From contig OY762939.1 of NCBI GenBank assembly GCA_963666965.1, positions 1,736,001 through 1,800,000 on the forward strand: a stretch of DNA of 64,000 nucleotides, in the 5' to 3' direction. This document shows positions 12,201 to 21,200 of this stretch, one piece after another (position 1 is the first letter of the stretch; each line of letters starts with the position of its first letter). Position numbers and translations under genes: made by a program. This stretch comes from Proruminimicrobium sp963666965. Its GTDB lineage: Bacteria > Elusimicrobiota > Endomicrobiia > Endomicrobiales > Endomicrobiaceae. The notes beneath the pieces are model-generated. The model did not search any database and was not told the origin of the DNA. It was given only the letters and a program-made list of their open reading frames with translations.

Positions 12201-15200
12201 TTCAGAAGATGCCAATATCGCTTTTGCCTGCGCTATTAAATCTTTGTCTGCCTGAGTCAATATGTCGGAATATTTAGATTCAAGCAAGTCTATATAATGC
12301 TGCATGTCTCCGTAGTTTTTATTGTCCATATGATATTTCAATGAACCAAGAGCATCTATCTTTTCGGCTTCTCTGTCCTGAGAATTATTATATGCTTCAA
12401 TTTCGGCATTTATTTCTGCTGAAAATAATCCTGCTACTCTTGCAGCCCATGTCTGCAAAGTATCTCCAGGCAAAACTTCCTGAGCCAAAATACGATCGGC
12501 AAGAGATGTTGATAGAACAAAACCGGAAGGCAAAGTAATCCCCAACGCTTCTATTACGGCCGAAACGCTCTTTTCAAATATATTTTTTCCTGCTTCATCA
12601 TTTGCTTTTTGAGCTTCATCAAGCACTGCATTGATCTGTTCCTGATTTGTAGCAGCTTCTATCTGCGATTTATAAGTCGTTTTTTGTTCGGCGGTAAGAT
12701 ACTGCATGGCGTCTATTGTATCCTGAGCCTGTTTTTTCAATACCTGCAACTGTGCTGACTTAGCCTGCGACAATATGCTGTCTATATCAGCCAAAGAACC
12801 TGCTGCGTCGATCTGTGATTTGAAATCTGATATTTGTTCAGTTGTTAAATTGAGCCCGTCTATTACGGATTTTGCGGTTTCTTTTGCGGCAGCTATCTGC
12901 GCTGCTGCTGCGTCATTATTTGTCTGCTGAGCCTGGGCAACTATGGTATCTATATCTGTTTTTGAAGATGCTGAATCTATCTGTGATTTATAATCAGATA
13001 TCTGATCCGGAGTTAAATATATCAATCCGTCAATAATTCCCTTTGCAGTATTTTTTGTAATTGTCAGTTGATCTTTTGAAGCATCATCATTGGCCTGTTG
13101 AGCCTGTGATATTATCGAATCTATTGCTGACAGCGAACCGGCAGCATCTATCTGTGATTTAAAATCTGATGTCTGATCTGGACTAAGATATGAAAGGCCG
13201 TCAACAATTATTTTTGCCGTATTTTTTGCCGAAGTTGCGGCTGTACTATTGTCAGACTGCGCCTGTGATATTATCGAATTTATTTCAGGTTGAGAACCTG
13301 CGGCATCTATCTGTGTTTTTAAGTTTGTTTTCTGTTCTTCAGTTAAAAATGACAAACTCTCTATTGTCAATTTAGCCTGTGCTTTAGCATCATCAATCGG
13401 GGTTTCTTGAATACTTTTATTATATTGCTCAATTTCGGCATTTATTTCTGCTGAAAATAATCCTGCTACCCTTGCAGCCCATGTTTGCAAAGTATCACCC
13501 TGCTGTATTTCTTCCGACAAAATACTGTTTGTTAAAGATGACGACAAACTAAATCCTGAAGGCAAAGTTATACCCAAAGCGTTTATCACAGCTCCTATTG
13601 ATCTATCAAATAAAGGCTGAGCGGCATCTTTATTTGCCTGCTGTGCGTTTGCCAATATTCCTTCTATTTCAGCAAGTGTAGTCGCCGCATCTATCTGAGA
13701 TTTATAGTCCGATTTCTGTGAATCCGTTAAATTATCCAATCCGTCTATAGATCCTTTTGCCGATAATTTATCAGCATCAAGATTAACTGTTTCTTCCTGT
13801 TGTATAATCTGAGGTTCTGCCGTCGGTTGAACCGTCGGTTCTGCCGGTGTTTCTACTACAGGTGTTTCCTGAACTGGTTCCTGAGTTGATTCTGCAGGTG
13901 TTTCTACTGCAGGTGTTTCCTGAACTGGTTCCTGAGTTGATTCTGCAGGCGTTTCTACTGCAGGTGTTTCCTGAACTGGTTCCTGAGTTGATTCTGCAGG
14001 CGTTTCTACTACCGGTGTTGTTGCCTCTTCTTCTGTTAATTCTACAGCAACATCAGCTATAGTATCAACAGGAGTCACTACAGATATTACTGTCTCTATA
14101 GCTACTTCCGTAGGAGCAGGAGTTGCTTCAGCTTTCGCTGCTTCTGCTTCCTGTTCTGTCTTTGCATCTTGGTTAGCGCTTTTTGCATCTTGTACTATTG
14201 AGTTTATAGCGTCAACAGAATCTGCAGAGTTTATTTTATTTATAAAGTTTGATTTCTGATCAGAACTTAAATAATTTAAATTTTTTATTGTTTCTATTGC
14301 TGTTGCTTTTGCTGCTGCTTGATCTGCCGCTGCCTTTTCTGCTGCTTGATCTGCTGCTGCCTTTTCTGCTGCTGCTTGATCTGCTGCTGCCTTTTCTGCT
14401 GCTGCTTGATCTGCCGCTGCCTTTTCTGCTGCTGCTTGATCTGCCGCTGCCTTTTCTGCTGCTGCTTGATCTGCCGCTGCCTTATCTGCTGCTGCTTGAT
14501 CTGCCGCTGCCTTATCTGCCGCTGCCTTATCTGCTGCTGCCTTATCTGCTGCTGCTTGATCTGCCGCTGCCTTATCTGCTGCTGCTTGATCTGCCGCTGC
14601 CTTATCTGCTGCTGCTTGATCTGCTGCTGCCTTATCTGCTGCTGCTTGATCTGCTGCTGCCTTATCTGCTGCTGCCTTATCTGCTGCTGCTTGATCTGCC
14701 GCTTCTTCCGCTGTTGGAGCTTCTCCTTCAGCACCTCTGAGACCAAGCATTGTTTCTTTGTTCAAAGCCTGAGCATTTACTAATTTTTTTGAAGTAAGAA
14801 TTTCACCTGCCGACCATCCGTTATATGTATTTTTAAGATATGATTCCAAGTTATCTATTGAAACTTCATTTAGTGTATTGCCGTCGCTTATTGATATCAA
14901 TCCGCTAGGCAAAACTTCCATATATATGTAATGATCTTCTCCGTTATCAAGTATTGTACCGCCTTCCACAAGAGCTATTACCTGATCGCCCTGTTTTGAC
15001 AAAGCTTCCTGAAGTCCTGCTATATCTACTTTATAACCGTTGTAATTTTTCTTTGTTTTTTGTTCAAGAACTTCTTTCATAGCCTGCATACTGGTATAAA
15101 TATTTTGACCTGATATAAATAAATTACCTGCTATTGCATCCGACAAATATAAACCGCCGGCAACAGAACCTGAAAATGTTGTTTTTAAAACTTTTGAAAC

Positions 15201-18200
15201 AGCATCGCTTGCGCAGTTAAATATGTCTCCGCCGTTTTTAATAAAAGCAAATAAATTTTCTTTTTCATTTAAAGGCATAGCCGCTATGTCCAATAACGTT
15301 TCCAATCTTGATTGCTGTTCTGTCGTTACTTTCTGAGTTGTTGCTATCTCCTGCGATATTTGTGTTATTTCCTGAATTTCCTGTGTTATTTTTACGCGTT
15401 CAGTCTGTGCGGCAGAACCTGCCAACGGTGTGGCAAAGCCTATGACAGACAACAACAATTTTGCAGCAGGTCTTGTTTTTTCAAAAAATAACAGACCTAC
15501 AAAAACGACTGCCAAACTGACTCCTATCATTAATCCGACAGGCGATATCATTGAAGTTATTGCAGTTACTAAAGCAACTCCTTTTATAACTGAAAATGCA
15601 ATGGCAACACCTACAGCCGCAAGAGGCGAAAATATTTTTATAAAATTTGCGAATTTATTTGTCTTTTTTATATTTTCGACAGGCTTGTTTATGTATTTCA
15701 TCTTATAAACATAAAAAGAAACTCCTACAATTCCCAACACGATCATTAACGGGAATAACGAGCTCAGCGCAACTCCTATGGTTGCCAAACTTATTACTCC
15801 TATTTTTACCAATACAAAAGCAGGGACAATAGTTACTAATGTAATACCTGCATATTTGAGGAAAGTTTTCTGTGAAATCGATTGTCCGCTGTTAAATAAT
15901 TTTTTAGGCAACACATATTGTGCTCCTAAGAACAATCCTATGCCTGCAACTGCAAGCAAACCTGAAACAGGCAAACTGATTGACACTACCGCAGGTAAAA
16001 ATATAAAAGCCAATAATCCTATCATGCCTATCATAAAAGCAGTGGAAATAGCCGATAATTTAGACTGTTGCGAATTTGCCGTAGTTTTTATATTTTTAAC
16101 TGCTTGCAAATTAGGAACTATATTTCTGTTTGACACGACAAATGCAATCGTAGCCAAAACAGCTATAACGCCGCTGATTAAGGCCGTTGTCAGAAGAACG
16201 GGTGTACCAAATGCAACAGCGAGCACCAAAACTCCGACCGCAGTTATCGAAGAAATTTGTATTACCGACGATAAAAGTTTATTAAAGTAGGCTTTAAACG
16301 CATCTTTTCTGTATTTTGAATCTCCGGTGCTTGCATATTTTCCCAAAGCTGAATTTGTACCGTTTCTATGCAATTCGGAATTAATTTTTTCAATTAGAGG
16401 TTGTGCCGCAAAGTTAAACAACACCATTAAGAAAATGCACCCTGCAACTATAAGAGCCGCCGGAGTAAAGGAAAGTCCTATTGCCGCAACACCTGTCAAA
16501 ACACTCATTAAGGTTATTCCGGCAAACCCTATTATCAATCCTTTTACCAGCATAATAGAATATTTTAAAATATTACCGGCTATTTTATTTGATGTTTTTG
16601 ATATGTTTTTTGACAATTGCTGTTTGGCGACTGTAGTTTTTATATCTTTAAATACTTCACCCTTTGATTCGTCATATACCTGTTGCTGAATATTGGCTGC
16701 AAAATTGTCGCTGACTCTTGAAAGCAGCGAAACTTTTTCCGTTTCCTGATCGAGTTCTGCAAACTGTGAAAAACTCTGGAAAATTTCATTTTTAAAAACA
16801 TTTCCGAGATTGTAATTTGCATCCGATAAAGCATTTGCAAAATCACTCCATTTTGCATCCAATCCTTTCAACATTAAATCTCTTAATCCGTCTATATCTT
16901 CATCGCTTATCGTATCGTATTTTGCTTTTAATTCAGATCTTGTCATTCCAAATAATGTTTCTATCCATTTATCTGAATCATAAGCTTTTCTTGCATCGGC
17001 ATACTGTTTTATTACATTCCAAAAATCTCTGCCGTATCTCTGTATCTGCATAATGCCGGACAATTCGCTGTTTGTATAACTGTCTCTTATCTGTCTGATG
17101 CTGTCAGCTATTGCCTGTGATTTGCCGTAAGATTTGATAATCCCGTTTTCAACGGCAAAATCATTAAATATATTTGTTGAATCCGCCATAAAAGAAGCTA
17201 TAAAATCTTTTTCTGCGTCCGAAATATTATTTATTCCAGATATCAGTTGTTCGGTTCTTTGTTTTTGCTTTTCAGTATCGCTTATGACTTCATGACTCTG
17301 CGCAATTTTAGATTTTATAATAGCCAAATCTTCTTCCGTCATTTCTTCAGCGTCGATATCGTTCAAATTCAAAATATCTATAAAGAAACCTTTTGAAGAG
17401 TTTCTTCCGATTCTGGCTTTAAACTGATTCCATATGGTCTGGTCTTTATCAAAAACCGTATTTATACCGGCAAGTCTTTCGACATTGCCCTGAGGCATAG
17501 GATCGATACCGGTGGCAATAAGATTGGTTCCTATAATGATCATTCCGGGAATTGCCGTCAATAATTTCATCGCGTCTTCAATCTTTGTAGGTTTTATGTC
17601 GGTTCCTGGAATAACAGGTAAATTTTCAGGATCGGTTATAACATATATTCTGCCGGATGTTCTTTCTTTTGAAAGATTTTTTTCCAAATCTTCTTTCTGT
17701 TTTTCGGCTTCGCCGGGATTTGAAACTCTGATCATAGTGACCGTTTTAGTTTGAGTAAAATCTCCGTCGATAGCATCTATTTTTTTAATTGTTCCGGCTA
17801 TTTTTTCAAACTGCACTTCTCTGCTGTCGGTTAAGAACTGCGCAATTTGCACAGGTTTTGCTCCGTCTTCAGATCCTAAAACTATCACATCTTTGCCGTA
17901 AAGGGCTTTTACCGAGTAAGGATCTACTGTTCCGGTTGCTCCTGAGTATCCTTCTATAACATCTTTGTCTTCGAGGAAAGCATTGACTGTCATAGACAAA
18001 TCTTGTTTGCTTTCAAACGAAAATATGACTTTATGTCCTTTATACTGTAAAAATTCCTGTTCTTTTGAATCTTGTATTTTTTGCGCAACAACAAGCTCAA
18101 CGGCAAGCTGTAAATTATTGCTCATTTTGACGCTTTCTCTTGTTTCCATAGTCGTCTGGTCAAGCAATACGACTTTTACAAATTTTTCATCCGGTTTATT

Positions 18201-21200
18201 TTCAACGCGAGTTACCGAAATCAAATAATCTCTTCCTGCTTTATAAACATACAATGCTGTCAGCGAATTTTCAATAAAAGCTAAAATTTCATCATCGTTT
18301 ATATCCTTTGCATCAGCACCGTATATCTTAACTCTATTCTTAAAATCCTGAACTATTTTTGCTGTTTTGCCGGTATTAATTTTCACTCTTTTACCGACTA
18401 TCTTATAATAACTCTTATCAAAAGACGCGGCAATTTCATTGGCAGCTCTTTGATATATTGCGCTTTCTTCGGCGTTTTCTCTGTTACCCTCTGAAATAGT
18501 AAATGTATCATTTGCGCTTTGTATTAAAGGTCTGTGCAATTCATCTATCAAAAGTCTCCATTTTTTCTGAGTGATAGTTCTTTCGTTTGCCTTTACCTTG
18601 AGATCTTTTTCTCTGTCCCATACGAAAGCTGACATCGAAGAACCTGCAACAACTCTTGCATTCTTATAAACATCCTGTTTTTGCGCAGTCGTTGCAATTA
18701 TTTTTTTACCTGTTCTGTCCCAACTGTAAATAACGTTTTTATTATTGTCGGATTCATGAATAAAACCGAATTGCAAATCTACTGGCATTTTTGTTATTTC
18801 GTCCGTTTTTATAACGCCCAGTTTTATCATTTCATCTTCATTTGCATATACAAACTGAAATATATTTTCTATATCTCTTTTTGCCAAATCTGCAGTATTT
18901 GTTAAAAATAAAACATCTTTGCCGTCTGCAAGAAGTTTGACAACAGCCAATTTAAACGCATCGGATTTTCCTGCTCCGGTGCCAAGTTCAACTATTCCGT
19001 TTTTAACCATAATGGCCGCGCTTATTATCTGCCTTACGGTTTTATTGCTGTTTCCTGCGCCTTTGCCGTATTCTCTCTCCTGTCTAGTCTGGAACATCTT
19101 TACAAAACCGGAGCCTAATACTTCCGAAGCCCATTCTAATGATTTACCGTATTCTATTTTATCCTGTTTGCTTAATGCATCTTTATCCGATATTTTTTGT
19201 ATAAATGTTTTTATTCTGCCGAATATATTTTCATTAGATAAAGACATCCATACAGCGCTGGAATATCCGTTTAAATCCCCGAAACCGATCATAATCTCAG
19301 GCATCCAAGAATATTTAATATGTCTTAATTCATGCAAAACAAATGTCTCAAGCAAATACTTATTCTTTATATTTTTATCATAATCTAAAAATGCTCTGAG
19401 CAAATTTGCATTAGCCTGCAACTGCCCTGTTTTGCTGACCTTAAACAACTCTCCTTCTCCGTCCAACGCAAAAATGGCATCTATTGCTGCATTGTCCAAA
19501 GTATCTATCTGCTCTATACTCGACAATCCGATTTCTTTCAGTAATTTTGCTCTTGTGCTTTCCGATAATGAATTTAAAATATCCTTCAACAACTGCTGTT
19601 TGCCGGTATCTGACATTATCAGCTTATCCTGAACTGCCTTCATCTGGGCTTCCAGCAATACTTTCTGCTGGCCTATCAGATTTTTTTCTACACCTAAAAA
19701 TGCAACAGCTCCTGTTGTAGTTAAAAGACCTGTCACTATAACTACTATAGGAAGCGCTCCTGTAAATATCAAAATCGGAAGAGTTACTGCCGTTGCCATA
19801 GCAAAAAATACGCTTAAACCTGTTGCCGTTTTCAAGGTTTTACTTATGCTGCTCTGCGATTTCTGTTTCGGCAACTGCTGCTCGGCGTCTTTCTTTATGC
19901 TGCCGTTTGCCATGTTAACTGTTTCTTTCAATACACCGTCTTCATAAAATCCGAATATCGCATTTTTACCGTCTATATTTGTTATCTGTACTGTTCTTTT
20001 TTCTGCCTGGCTGCCTGCCTGCATATCATCCAAAAACTTCTTTATATCCTCTATCTTTACTCCCTTATCTGTCAAATTCTGCGTTATATCTACAACAAAA
20101 TTCTCAAAATCTGCCTGCTTAAACTGGCTGGCATTTAACGCTGCCAACGCCTGGAAATTTATCTTGCTCTGCTCTCTGGCTATTTTATAATATGTTTCTT
20201 CAGCAGCTTTGGTATCTCCTGTTACGTTCGGCGTTATTACTATATTTGTGATTCCTTTTGCAGCCAATAAATCCGATACTCCCTGAGTATGGAATCCGCC
20301 GGTTATTACCACATATATTTCTTTGGCCTGTTTAAGCGAATTCATTACTTTTTCTAATTCTGTAGCACCGGTAATTTTATCGTTTTCTATTGTTCCGCTG
20401 CCTGCCAATCCGTCCATATTGCCGATAAAATATCCGTTTCTGTCAAAGTTGATGCTGTAAAACTTATCCGATATCTCTTCATACTTCTCAAGCGAGGCTA
20501 CCTGTCTGTTGTCTACATATTTTACCCACAAACTTTTAAACTTATCTGTATTTGCCTGATAATATTTGCAGTCATCAGACGTTATTTTGCTTGTCAAATA
20601 ATCACTGTAATATCTTACAAAATTGCCTAAAAATACTACTTCTTCCTCTGATACATTGGCTGCAAATTTATCATTTATCTCATCTTTGAAATTCTGTTCT
20701 TCTTTTATCAGCTCCAAAGGATTTATCTTTTGGCTCAACTCCATATATCCGAAAAATTTCTCTAACTCAGGAAAATTTACCGACAAATCAAGTTTATACT
20801 GTCTTGACAATTTGATTATATAACCGTAAAGTTTATCCATCTGCTGAAAATTTTCAGTCGAATCTACCAGCATTTTATATGCATTATAAGGCAACACTTC
20901 TTTCAACTTTATCACAAACATCTGCAATTCCTGCGTTGTGCGTGTGTAATCTATATTTTTCTGCTGCTCCATCAAATTCATATACATCGATAAATTTTCG
21001 TATTTACTGATGTCTACTCCTAGTTTTTCGGCATGTTTGCTCATCAATACAAAATATTTTTTTGCATCAATATCGCCCGATACATATCCTGCCGATAACT
21101 CCTCTATCTTTTTCTGCTGTCTGTTATAATATCTTGCCTGCAGCTGCTTTACGGTATTTGATATCTCGCCTATGGCAGCGTTTATCTCAGCCTGATTATC

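Noticed and set aside
11217..12277. Plus-strand frames with internal repeats (up to 278 codons)
   Set aside because: Antisense shadows of the 180-bp repeats; no ribosome-binding site and no protein-like composition.
9840..12360. CRISPR or satellite DNA
   Set aside because: Repeats are 180 bases, contiguous without spacers, and keep one open frame.
14249..14783. Leu/Pro-rich and Cys/Leu-rich plus-strand frames and a Gln/Arg-rich minus-strand frame of about 150 codons
   Set aside because: They arise from the 15-bp repeat tract, which lacks stops in several frames; the real frame is the Ala-rich one of giant A.
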